Assembly (NCBI GenBank): GCA_023393575.1
Contig: JAEWKX010000093.1
Coordinates: 1-8,428 of the forward strand
Direction of reading: 5' to 3'
Origin: Pseudomonadota bacterium
GTDB taxonomy: Bacteria; Pseudomonadota; Alphaproteobacteria; Rhizobiales; Rhizobiaceae
DNA: 8,428 bases
The notes under the pieces were generated by a model. It had not been told where the DNA came from. It searched no databases and was given only the letters and a program-made list of their open reading frames with translations. Position 1 is the first letter of the stretch. The number at the start of each line of letters is the position of its first letter. A program made the position numbers and the translations under genes. Shown piece by piece: positions 1 through 6,656 of this stretch.

Positions 1-2
1 GC

Positions 3-407
<405 letters not shown>

Positions 408-410
408 GGC

Positions 411-1424
411 ATGCCGCGGATGACGATGATCGAGGCCATTCGCAGCGCGCTCGATGTTTCCATGGAGCGCGACGACGACGTGGTCGTGTTCGGTGAGGAC
501 GTCGGTTATTTCGGCGGCGTGTTCCGCTGCACGCAGGGGCTCCAGCAGAAATATGGCAAGACCCGTTGCTTCGACGTGCCGATCAACGAATCCGGAATCG
601 TCGGCACGGCGATCGGCATGGCCGCTTATGGATTGAAGCCCTGCGTCGAGGTGCAGTTCGCCGATTACATGTACCCCGCATATGACCAGATCACCCAGGA
701 GGCGGCGCGCCTGCGCTATCGCTCCAACGGCGACTTCTCCTGCGGCATCACGATCCGCATGCCGACCGGCGGGGGTATCTTCGGCGGTCAGACCCACAGC
801 CAGAGCCCGGAGGCGCTGTTCACCCATGTTTGCGGGTTGCAGGTGGTGGTGCCGTCCAATCCTTATGATGCCAAGGGCCTGCTGATCTCCTCGATCGAGA
901 ACCCGGACCCGGTGATCTTCCTGGAGCCCAAGCGGCTCTACAACGGACCTTTCGACGGCCATCACGAGCGGCCGGTGACGTCCTGGGCGGGCCATCCGCT
1001 CGGCGAGGTGCCGGAGGATTATTTCTCGGTGCCGCTCGGCAAGGCGGCGGTCCGGCGCGAAGGCACGGCCGTCACGATCCTCGCCTACGGGACGATGGTT
1101 CACGTCGCCGAAGCGACGGCGGCGGAGACCGGGATCGATGCGGAGATCATCGATCTGCGGACGCTCGTGCCGCTCGACCTGGAGACGATCCTGCAATCGG
1201 TGAAGAAGACCGGACGCTGCATGGTGGTGCACGAAGCGACGCTGACCTCCGGCTACGGCGCCGAACTCGCCGCCCTGGTGCAGGAGCACTGCTTCTACCA
1301 CCTGGAGGCGCCGATCGCCCGCGTCGCCGGCTGGGACACGCCTTATCCGCATGCCCAGGAGTGGGATTATTTCCCGGGGCCGGTGCGGCTCGGCGAAGCG
1401 CTTCGCGACCTGATGGAGGCCTAG
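411..1424 (+). CDS. bkdA2: Branched-chain 2-oxoacid dehydrogenase E1 component, beta subunit
   Basis: Beta subunit of the E1 decarboxylase, which pairs with the alpha subunit as an alpha2-beta2 tetramer. It oxidatively decarboxylates 2-oxoisovalerate, 2-oxoisocaproate and 2-oxo-3-methylvalerate and passes the acyl group to the lipoyl arm of E2 in the cytoplasm. At 337 residues it has the normal family length. Recognisable blocks are VVVFGEDVGYFGGVF near residues 24-38 (the Glu of GED is the expected thiamine-activating acid), INESGIVGTAIGMA, and the GGGIFGGQTHSQSPEA stretch. The C-terminal transketolase domain contains DLRTLVPLD and ends in WDYFPGPVRLGEALRDLMEA. The ATG at 411 is preceded by AGGAG at 398-402, an 8-base gap. 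It lies 3 bases after the alpha-subunit stop and 1 base before the E2 ATG, so it is co-transcribed and probably translationally coupled. No lesion is seen. Confidence 0.97.
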   Translation: MPRMTMIEAIRSALDVSMERDDDVVVFGEDVGYFGGVFRCTQGLQQKYGKTRCFDVPINESGIVGTAIGMAAYGLKPCVEVQFADYMYPAYDQITQEAARLRYRSNGDFSCGITIRMPTGGGIFGGQTHSQSPEALFTHVCGLQVVVPSNPYDAKGLLISSIENPDPVIFLEPKRLYNGPFDGHHERPVTSWAGHPLGEVPEDYFSVPLGKAAVRREGTAVTILAYGTMVHVAEATAAETGIDAEIIDLRTLVPLDLETILQSVKKTGRCMVVHEATLTSGYGAELAALVQEHCFYHLEAPIARVAGWDTPYPHAQEWDYFPGPVRLGEALRDLMEA

Positions 1425-1425
1425 G

Positions 1426-2748
1426 ATGGGAATTCAGTCGATCAAGCTTCCGGATGTCGGCGAAGGCGTTGCCGAGGCCTAGCTGGTGGAATGGCACGTC
1501 GAGGTCGGGGATCCCGTCCGCGAGGACATGGTACTCGCCGCCGTGATGACGGGCAAGGCGACCGTCGAGATCCCGTCGCCCGTCGAGGGCGAGGTCGTCT
1601 GGCGTGGCGGCGAGGTGGGCGATGTCATCGCCACCGGCACCGTGATCCTCAAGATCAGAACTGCCGGCGAGGGAGGGGAGGAGGAGGCGGATGAGCCCGC
1701 TCCGCCGCAAAGGCCTGCCACTGCCGAGGATAAGCCGACCGCGGCCGCGCCACCCGACGTGCCGGCTCCTCCGCGGCAGTTGGAGCCGAAACCGCAGCCT
1801 CCGGGGATCGTACCCTTTGGCGCATCCTCTGGTGTACTCCCCGGCCTGCCCTCCGACGGGCCGCCGCGGGCGATTGGCGAAAGGCCGTTGGCCTCGCCGG
1901 CCGTCAGACTGAGGGCGAAGGAGGCGGGCATCGACCTGCGGCAGGTCTCCGGCAGCGGCCCCGCCGGGCGCATCACCCACGACGATCTCGATTCCTTCCT
2001 GCAGCAGGGGAGCGCCACGCCGTCCAGATCCGGCCTGCAGCCGAACAAGGCGATCCAGGAGGTCAGGGTCGTCGGGCTGCGCCGTCGGATCGCCGAGCGG
2101 ATGGCGCTGTCGAAATCGCGCATTCCCCACATCACCTATGTGGAGGAAGTCGACATGACGGCCCTGGAGGAGTTGCGTGCCCGGCTCAATGCCGACCAGA
2201 AGCCGGGCCGTCCGAAGCTCACCATCCTGCCCTTCCTGATGCGCGCCATCGTGAAGGCTGTGGCCGACCAGCCGATGGTGAACTCCCTCTATGACGACGA
2301 GGCGGGGATCATCCGGCAATATGGCGGCGTGCATATCGGCATCGCCGCACAGACGCCGGCGGGTCTTGTCGTGCCGGTGGTGAAGCATGTCGAGGCGAGA
2401 GACCTCTACGACTGCTCGCGGGAACTGCTGCGCCTGAGCGAGGCGGCACGCAACGGCACGGCGCAGCGCGAGGAGCTGACCGGCTCGACGATCACCGTCA
2501 GTTCGCTCGGTGCGATGGGCGGCATCGTCTCGACGCCCGTGATCAACCATCCGGAAGTGGCGGTGATCGGCGTCAACAAGATCGCCGTGCGGCCGCAGTG
2601 GGACGGCACGCAGTTCGTGCCCCGCAAGATGATGAACCTCTCCTCGAGTTTCGATCACCGCGTGATCGACGGCTGGGATGCCGCCACCTTCATCCAGCGC
2701 CTGAAGGTGCTCCTGGAGGCGCCGGCCATGATATTCGTGGAGGGATGA
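1426..2748 (+). pseudogene. bkdB: Branched-chain 2-oxoacid dehydrogenase E2 (lipoamide acyltransferase), interrupted by an in-frame TAG at codon 19
   Basis: E2 forms the core of the complex and moves the acyl group from E1 to CoA through a swinging lipoyl arm. The gene starts at ATG 1426 with GGAGG at 1415-1419. The first residues, IKLPDVGEGVAEA, are the classic first strand of a lipoyl domain, but the next codon is TAG (1480-1482) where this family has Glu (GAG). The frame then stays open for 421 codons. It holds the lipoyl-lysine at codon 44 in the unusual context MTGKATVEIPS, a Pro/Ala-rich linker (about codons 85-150), the peripheral subunit-binding domain (about 154-193, SGSGPAGRITHDDL) and the catalytic domain with SSSFDHRVIDGWD (His411, Asp415 in this numbering). 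A GTG at 1486 could restart translation and give a 420-residue product lacking the first lipoyl strand. Everything after codon 19 looks under constraint apart from the GKA change. A sequencing error or a recent nonsense mutation are the main explanations. Confidence 0.85.
1480..1482 (+). other. Premature amber codon in the E2 gene
   Basis: This TAG sits in the frame set by ATG 1426, between GTT GCC GAG GCC and CTG GTG GAA TGG CAC. The peptide context VAEA-stop-LVEWHVEVGD aligns by eye with the usual VAEAELVEWHV of bacterial branched-chain E2 proteins, so one base change, GAG to TAG, explains it. E1-beta, E3 and the flavodoxin-type gene in this window also end in TAG, so there is no sign that TAG is a sense codon here. 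A possible reinitiation codon, GTG, lies 3 bases downstream at 1486. Confidence 0.9.
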
Positions 2749-2749
2749 G

Positions 2750-4144
2750 ATGAAGGATATCACCTGCAAGCTCCTCGTCATCGGTGCCGGCCCCGGCGGC
2801 TATGTCTGCGCCATCCGGGCGGGCCAGCTCGGCATCGACACGGTCATCGTCGAGATGGCCAAGGCCGGCGGCACCTGCCTCAATGTCGGCTGCATTCCGT
2901 CCAAGGCGATTATCCACGCCGCCGACGAATATGCGGCGGCAGCCGGCATGGCGGCCGGCCGGAATGCCATGGGCATCCGCGCCGCCGATCCGGCGATCGA
3001 TTTCGCCAGGACGATCGCCTGGAAGGACGGCATCACCGAACGGCTGTCGCTGGGCGTCGTCAATCTCCTGAAAAGGGCAGGGGTGAAGGCGCTTGTCGGC
3101 CGCGCCCGCTTCCGCGACGGAAAGACGGTCGAGGTGGAGACGGAAACGGGCCTGCAGATCGTCCGGTGCGAGAACGTGGTGATCGCCACAGGCTCGGCGC
3201 CGGTGGAGCTGCCTTCGCTGCCCTTCGGTGGCCGCGTGATCTCCTCGACGGATGCGCTGGCGCTGGCGGAGGTGCCGAAGAGCCTCGCCGTCGTCGGCGC
3301 CGGCTATATCGGCCTGGAGCTCGGCACCGCCTTCGCCAAGCTCGGCAGCAGGGTGACGATCGTGGAGGCGCAGGAGCGCATCCTGCCGCTCTACGACGCG
3401 GCCCTGACGCAGCCGGCGGCCAGGCGGATGTCGGCGCTCGGCATCGAGGTGCTGACGGCGACGGCGGTGAAGGCTCTCTCCCCTGACGGGGAGGCCCTGA
3501 TGGTGCAGACCGGCAACGAAGAGCGGCGCATCGGCGCCGACAGGATTCTCGTCACCGTCGGCCGTCGCCCGGTGACCGAAGGCTGGGGGCGGGAGGAACT
3601 CGAACTCGACATGGAGGGCCGTTTCATCCGTATCGACGGACAGTGCCGCACGTCCATGCGCGGTATCTATGCCATAGGCGACGTGACGGGCGAACCGATG
3701 CTGGCGCACCGGGCCATGGCGCAGGGCGAGATGGTGGCGGAGATCATCGCCGGCAGGCGGAGGAACTGGGAGAAGGTGGCGATCCCGGCGGTATGCTTCA
3801 CCGATCCCGAGATCGTTTCCGTGGGGCTTTCCCCGGACGAGGCGAGGCGGGCCGGCCACGAGGTGAAAATCGGGCAGTTCCCCTTCACGGCGAACGGCCG
3901 GGCGATGACGCTGGCATCGGAAGAGGGTTTCGTCCGCGTCGTGGCCCGTGCCGACAACCATCTGCTGCTCGGCATCCAGGCGGTCGGCGCGGGGATATCG
4001 GAACTCTCGGCTGCCTTCGCCCTTGCGCTTGAGATGGGCGCGCGACTGGAGGATGTCGCCGGCACGATCCATGCGCATCCGACCCAGTCGGAGGCTTTTG
4101 CGGAAGCCTCGCTCAAGGCGCTGGGACACGCGCTGCATATCTAG
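2750..4144 (+). CDS. lpdV: Dihydrolipoyl dehydrogenase (E3) of the branched-chain 2-oxoacid dehydrogenase complex
   Basis: This FAD-dependent disulfide oxidoreductase reoxidises the dihydrolipoyl arm of E2 and reduces NAD+. At 464 residues it has the usual length. The N-terminal FAD-binding motif is VIGAGPGGYVCAIRAGQLG (residues 10-28). The redox-active disulfide is in GGTCLNVGCIPSK (Cys43 and Cys48). The second FAD contact ATGSAP is followed by the NAD-binding motif VVGAGYIGLELG. A further flavin motif, GIYAIGDVTGEPMLAHRA, is present, and the dimerisation domain carries the His-Glu pair in HAHPTQSE (His443, Glu448). The ATG at 2750 comes one base after the E2 stop, with the purine-rich GAGGGATGAG as its ribosome binding site, so it belongs to the bkd operon. 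Location after E2 suggests the dedicated E3 (LpdV type) rather than the one for pyruvate or 2-oxoglutarate dehydrogenase, but sharing between complexes cannot be excluded. Confidence 0.96.
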   Translation: MKDITCKLLVIGAGPGGYVCAIRAGQLGIDTVIVEMAKAGGTCLNVGCIPSKAIIHAADEYAAAAGMAAGRNAMGIRAADPAIDFARTIAWKDGITERLSLGVVNLLKRAGVKALVGRARFRDGKTVEVETETGLQIVRCENVVIATGSAPVELPSLPFGGRVISSTDALALAEVPKSLAVVGAGYIGLELGTAFAKLGSRVTIVEAQERILPLYDAALTQPAARRMSALGIEVLTATAVKALSPDGEALMVQTGNEERRIGADRILVTVGRRPVTEGWGREELELDMEGRFIRIDGQCRTSMRGIYAIGDVTGEPMLAHRAMAQGEMVAEIIAGRRRNWEKVAIPAVCFTDPEIVSVGLSPDEARRAGHEVKIGQFPFTANGRAMTLASEEGFVRVVARADNHLLLGIQAVGAGISELSAAFALALEMGARLEDVAGTIHAHPTQSEAFAEASLKALGHALHI

Positions 4145-4161
4145 GGCCCGGTTCAGGGCCC
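4144..4161. terminator. Possible hairpin between the convergent bkd operon and the 53-aa gene
   Basis: GGGCCC at 4144-4149 and GGGCCC at 4156-4161 can pair as a 6-bp all-GC stem with a 6-base loop. It begins on the last base of the E3 stop codon and overlaps the stop codon of the opposing small gene, so it could end transcripts from both sides. No T tract follows on either strand, and GGGCCC is self-complementary, so alternative pairings exist. The call rests on position and stem only. Confidence 0.3.
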
Positions 4162-4314
4162 CGGGGCAGGGCTGCCCTTCGTGCCGGATTCGCGGCCCGT
4201 CTCCTCGCGCCCCTGGTTTTGTTCCTTCTTGTCCTGGCGGGCGAGTTCGCGGTCGATGGTTTCGCGGGAACCCTCGGCAGGGTCCTGTTCGGGATGATTC
4301 TTCGGGTCTGTCAT
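4153..4314 (-). CDS. Small hydrophilic hypothetical protein (53 aa)
   Basis: The start at 4314 gives MTDPKNHPEQDPAEGSRETI and a 53-residue product. It has AAGGAG (4324-4329 on the opposite strand) 9 bases upstream. The upstream in-frame codon at 4386 would add 24 residues overlapping the metallophosphoesterase gene and has no such site, so the shorter form is preferred. The sequence is almost entirely charged or polar (Glu, Lys, Arg, Gln, Gly, Pro) with no hydrophobic core, signal or membrane segment, so it is probably disordered. It lies 52 bases downstream of the metallophosphoesterase stop codon and has its own candidate EcfG-type promoter. I do not recognise a named family; short proteins of this character are frequent in rhizobial genomes, often in stress regulons. 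Function unknown. Confidence 0.6.
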   Translation of the reverse strand: MTDPKNHPEQDPAEGSRETIDRELARQDKKEQNQGREETGRESGTKGSPAPGP

Positions 4315-4341
4315 GGTGACGGTCTCCTTCCTTGCGAGCCG

Positions 4342-4367
4342 AACCGCCGGCGGGCCTGGTTTGTTCC
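4342..4367 (-). promoter_or_regulatory. Candidate EcfG-type promoter for the 53-aa gene
   Basis: On the - strand GGAAC (4363-4367) is followed after 17 bases by GGTT (4342-4345), one mismatch from the CGTT -10 of the alphaproteobacterial general stress sigma factor. Transcription would start near 4335, leaving a leader of about 20 bases that contains the AAGGAG site before the ATG at 4314. The -35 touches the stop codon of the upstream metallophosphoesterase gene. The geometry is good, but the -10 is imperfect. Confidence 0.4.
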
Positions 4368-5125
4368 TACAGTTCCAGAAGCGCATAGGGCCGGCCGCTC
4401 GGCTTCTCTATGTGCGAGGCGACGTTGTAGACAGGCGCGCCACCCGGCGTCCGACCTTCATAGGTGCCACGATGGGCGTGGCCGTGGACGACGGCGGAAA
4501 CGGGGAAACGGTCGATGGTTTCCGCCAGCCGCGAGGAGCCGAGGAAGGGGTAGATCTCCTGAGGCTCGCCCACGACGGTCGCCGGGATCGGCGCATAATG
4601 CAGCACCACCATGGCGCGCTCGGAGCGGACCTGCCGCAGGGCATTCTCCAGCCGCATGGTCTCCTCGACGCTTTCGGCCACCATCGCCTTGATGGCGGGC
4701 TCGCCGAAGGAGCCCAGCATGTAGCGGCCGAAGCCGCCGGCGAAACCCTTCACCCCGGCAAAGCCGACGCCGTTGATCTCGACCGCCTGTCCTTCGAGCA
4801 GTTGGACCCCCGCGTCCTTGATGATCGACTTCACCTCCTCGACATGCCCGCATTCGTAGTCGTGGTTGCCGAGCACGGCGACGATCGGGATGGAACACGA
4901 GCGCAGGTCGCCCGCCAGAAGCTCGGCCTCCTTCGGCTTGCCGAGGTCGGTGAGGTCGCCGGTCAGCACGAGGATGTCGGCCGCCTGGGAGATCTCGCTG
5001 AACAGTTCCTTGTACGAGTTGACGCCGCTTTCCTTGACATGCAGGTCGCCCATGGCGGCGATCTTCTGCTTGCCGTCGCCCTTCTGCGGTTTTCTCGCTG
5101 CCGTGTCCTCGGTTGTCTTCGTCAC
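4367..5125 (-). CDS. Calcineurin-like metallophosphoesterase
   Basis: A 252-residue protein with the full set of metal-binding motifs of the calcineurin-like phosphoesterase superfamily. In order these are GDLH (Asp27, His29), GDLTD (Asp57), GNHD (Asn87, His88), an isolated His176 in VVLHYAP, and GHAH (His216, His218). These predict a two-metal site that hydrolyses phosphomonoesters or phosphodiesters; the substrate cannot be read from sequence. There is no signal peptide, and the first 20 residues are charged and variable-looking, so it is cytoplasmic. The chosen start is GTG at 5125, with AAGGAGG (5132-5138) 6 bases upstream. This GTG overlaps the TGA of the upstream nucleotidyltransferase-type gene (GTGA), a standard sign of translational coupling. 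A longer frame from 5203 lies inside the upstream gene and lacks support. Related 3',5'-cyclic nucleotide or nucleic-acid phosphoesterases are all possible. Confidence 0.9.
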   Translation of the reverse strand: MTKTTEDTAARKPQKGDGKQKIAAMGDLHVKESGVNSYKELFSEISQAADILVLTGDLTDLGKPKEAELLAGDLRSCSIPIVAVLGNHDYECGHVEEVKSIIKDAGVQLLEGQAVEINGVGFAGVKGFAGGFGRYMLGSFGEPAIKAMVAESVEETMRLENALRQVRSERAMVVLHYAPIPATVVGEPQEIYPFLGSSRLAETIDRFPVSAVVHGHAHRGTYEGRTPGGAPVYNVASHIEKPSGRPYALLEL

Positions 5126-5982
5126 GCCGGCCCTCCTTGTTCCGGTTCCTCGTTGACACCTTCGCGCCATTCGCCTTCGCCGCCGACATCGGCAAAGCCC
5201 CATTCCTTGACGTCGAACTCGAAGTCCACGCGGCTGAACATGCGGCCACGGCAGAACTTCATCTGCGGCAGCCGCAACTGGCGCTGCGCTGCCAAGCGGT
5301 CCAGAAGCTCATCCAGCAGCCAATCGGGCACCTTGTCGCGCTCGGTCGGGTAGATCCAGCGGAAGTTCAGGAGGTGGATCAGCAGCACCTCCCAATGCAC
5401 TTCCATGTGGTTGAGCAGCCGCTGCCAGTCGATCTGGTCATGAGCCCGCAGGATGACGTGGACCACGTCGCCGCCGTCGTAGCGGTGGCGCAGCTGTACG
5501 AAGCACTTCGACCAGATGAGCTCGGTGGGCGCGATGATCCGAACCTGGTGGCCGTTCATCTCGATCTGCCGGGCATTGTCGAACCAGGCATCGCCGATCG
5601 GCATGGTGCCGTTGGAACCGGCAAAGATGACGTCGAAGAAGTGCTTTCCCTTGATGACCTTGCCGAGCCACCGGTCATCCTCCACCTCGATCTCGTAGCC
5701 CCTCGCCTTGAAGTGGGCGAGGATGCGGGCATAGTCTCCCGCCCGGCAGAAGATATCGAGGTCCTTCGTCGGCCGCGATATGCCGGTATAGGCGCTGACG
5801 GCATAGGTTCCTGCCAGCAGGAACGGGATGCCGCATTCGACCAGATCTTCCAGGGCCTCCGCGACGAATGCCTCGGCATCAGCATCCACCAGGGTCGGGG
5901 CCGCCTTGGCCTCCATGTGCGGCATTGTCTCGATCATGTCCCGCGACGCCCTGTCCGGAGGCATTGCGATCTCGGCGTCCAT
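5122..5982 (-). CDS. Nucleotidyltransferase-fold protein
   Basis: A 286-residue protein with the signature of the minimal/AbiEii-like nucleotidyltransferase fold. A helix ends in PFLLAGTYAVSAYTG (Gly58), followed by RPTKDLDIFC with the paired acids Asp74 and Asp76, and a third acid in HFFDVIFAG (Asp117). Gly-Thr replaces the more usual Gly-Gly or Gly-Ser. Family enzymes transfer a nucleotide to a protein, small molecule or RNA; the substrate here is unknown. The C-terminal half (about 140-286) is rich in Trp, His and Arg and looks like a helical substrate domain (RHRYDGGDVVHVILRA). The ATG at 5982 has GGAGGA (5987-5992) 4 bases upstream; a 46-residue N-terminal extension from 6120 is rejected for lack of such a site and for its overlap with the next gene. 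Its stop overlaps the metallophosphoesterase start by 4 bases. It follows the 86-aa gene by 85 bases and has no promoter match of its own. Confidence 0.82.
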   Translation of the reverse strand: MDAEIAMPPDRASRDMIETMPHMEAKAAPTLVDADAEAFVAEALEDLVECGIPFLLAGTYAVSAYTGISRPTKDLDIFCRAGDYARILAHFKARGYEIEVEDDRWLGKVIKGKHFFDVIFAGSNGTMPIGDAWFDNARQIEMNGHQVRIIAPTELIWSKCFVQLRHRYDGGDVVHVILRAHDQIDWQRLLNHMEVHWEVLLIHLLNFRWIYPTERDKVPDWLLDELLDRLAAQRQLRLPQMKFCRGRMFSRVDFEFDVKEWGFADVGGEGEWREGVNEEPEQGGPA

Positions 5983-6067
5983 GTTGTCCTCCAGACGGTT
6001 TGCGACGTGTCCCGGTTGCCGGACCGGCACCTCTCGGGCGCCGGCCAGGCGGTGCTGCCAGGCGTGC

Positions 6068-6328
6068 TCAGCGCTCCGGATTGTCGGTGTTGGCAAGCGC
6101 GCTGATGCTGCCGTCGTCATTCTCGATGTCTTCGCGCTCGTCCCCGTCTTCGAGGTGTGTCTTCACGAGATAAGTGTCGCCGCCGCCGAGCCGCGATGCT
6201 TCACGGACCGCATCCGGATTGGTCATGTCGATCTGCGCATGGAGTGCGTCTTCCGAACGCTTGCGTCCATCCTGTTCGAAACGGGTAGAGGAGTTCTTCT
6301 CGTCCGCAAATTTGTCCTTGGCGTCCAT
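6068..6328 (-). CDS. Small acidic hypothetical protein (86 aa)
   Basis: The ATG at 6328 has AAAGGA (6337-6342, opposite strand) 8 bases upstream. The product starts MDAKDKFADEKNSSTRFEQD and is strongly hydrophilic, with a run of acids near the C-terminus (HLEDGDEREDIENDDG). A short central segment (GGGDTYLVKTHL) is the only part likely to fold. There is no signal peptide or membrane helix. I do not recognise the family. It is the first gene behind a perfect EcfG-type promoter and the likely first gene of a leftward unit with the nucleotidyltransferase and phosphoesterase genes. Coding status is supported by the promoter, the ribosome binding site and the lack of any better frame here, and the context suggests a stress-induced protein. 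Confidence 0.7.
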   Translation of the reverse strand: MDAKDKFADEKNSSTRFEQDGRKRSEDALHAQIDMTNPDAVREASRLGGGDTYLVKTHLEDGDEREDIENDDGSISALANTDNPER

Positions 6329-6361
6329 CGTCCGGTTCCTTTCGAAGCTGTGTCGCCCTCA

Positions 6362-6387
6362 AACGGCAGCGAATGGCGCTTGGTTCC
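6362..6387 (-). promoter_or_regulatory. EcfG (RpoE2)-type promoter, leftward
   Basis: On the - strand GGAAC (6383-6387) and CGTT (6362-6365) are separated by exactly 17 bases, a perfect match to the alphaproteobacterial general stress consensus GGAAC-N16/17-CGTT. Transcription should begin around 6355, giving a leader of about 27 bases that contains the AAAGGA site of the 86-aa gene. This would place the 86-aa, nucleotidyltransferase and phosphoesterase genes under the PhyR-NepR-EcfG cascade. Confidence 0.72.
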
Positions 6388-6405
6388 CGATAGGCCGGAA
6401 CCAAG
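6379..6405. repeat. 9-bp inverted repeat carrying both divergent -35 elements
   Basis: CTTGGTTCC (6379-6387) and GGAACCAAG (6397-6405) are perfect reverse complements separated by 9 bases. Each arm contains a GGAAC -35 element facing outward, so one arm serves the leftward and the other the rightward promoter. The symmetry extends beyond the 5-base -35 by four bases on each side (the CCAAG end). Confidence 0.8.
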
Positions 6406-6422
6406 GAGGTCCAACGAATGTT
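6397..6422 (+). promoter_or_regulatory. EcfG (RpoE2)-type promoter, rightward
   Basis: GGAAC (6397-6401) is followed after 17 bases by TGTT (6419-6422), one mismatch from CGTT at its least constrained position. Transcription would start near 6429. The leader of roughly 24 bases carries GAGGAGG (6441-6447) just before the ATG at 6453. Position relative to the small gene is ideal. Confidence 0.62.
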
Positions 6423-6452
6423 GAATCCGTGGCTCAAACCGAGGAGGCAGAC

Positions 6453-6638
6453 ATGCCGGCAAAATCGAAGGCACAGCAGAAAGCGGCGGGCGCCGCACTG
6501 GCCGCCAAGCGTGGCGACATCAAGAAGAACGAGCTCAAGGGAGCCTCGAAGAGCATGGAGAAGTCGATGAGCGAGAAGGAGTTGCACGACATGGCTTCGA
6601 CGAAGCGAAAGGGGAAGCCGGAACACGCGTCGCAATAG
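6453..6638 (+). CDS. DUF3008-type small basic protein (61 aa)
   Basis: The start at 6453 is set by GAGGAGG at 6441-6447, and the N-terminus reads MPAKSKAQQKAAGAALAAKR. The product is a 61-residue protein rich in Lys, Ala and Ser, ending in MASTKRKGKPEHASQ. From memory of the family this is the DUF3008 pattern: an N-terminal KSKAQQKAAGAAL block, a KGASKxM middle, and a C-terminal (M/E)SEKELxxxAST(K/R)xKGKPEH block. No biochemical function is known to me. It is highly charged, soluble and without membrane or secretion signals. A longer frame from 6174 overlaps the divergent gene and the promoter region, and is rejected. It appears to be a single-gene unit behind an EcfG-type promoter. The next gene has its own promoter 19 bases after this stop. 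Confidence 0.85.
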   Translation: MPAKSKAQQKAAGAALAAKRGDIKKNELKGASKSMEKSMSEKELHDMASTKRKGKPEHASQ

Positions 6639-6656
6639 CGGTCACCTGACGGTGGT

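Noticed and set aside
1480..1482. TAG as a recoded codon (pyrrolysine or suppressor read-through)
   Set aside because: Other genes here end in TAG, no downstream recoding structure was seen, and the expected residue is an ordinary Glu one base away.
1147..4138. Long antisense open frames opposite E2 and E3 (544 and 482 codons)
   Set aside because: They are mirror frames of strongly conserved high-GC genes, with Arg/Gly/His-rich translations, no recognisable domain and no ribosome binding site.
5125..5161. EcfG-type promoter directly before the phosphoesterase gene
   Set aside because: Two GGAAC words occur on the - strand here, but neither has a CGTT-like -10 at 16-17 bases; the nearest is CGTG at 18 bases, inside the start codon.
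5983..6067. Separate promoter or regulatory element in the 85-base gap before the nucleotidyltransferase gene
   Set aside because: No GGAAC/CGTT pair or sigma-70-like pair was found; the gap is GC-rich and holds only the GGAGGA ribosome binding site.
4313..6105. Plus-strand open frames opposite the phosphoesterase and nucleotidyltransferase genes (346 and 330 codons)
   Set aside because: Their translations have no recognisable motif, while the opposite strand carries complete catalytic motif sets.
6174..6452. Extended N-terminus of the DUF3008-type protein from 6174
   Set aside because: It would overlap the divergent 86-aa gene and both promoters; the strong ribosome binding site at 6441-6447 fixes the start at 6453.
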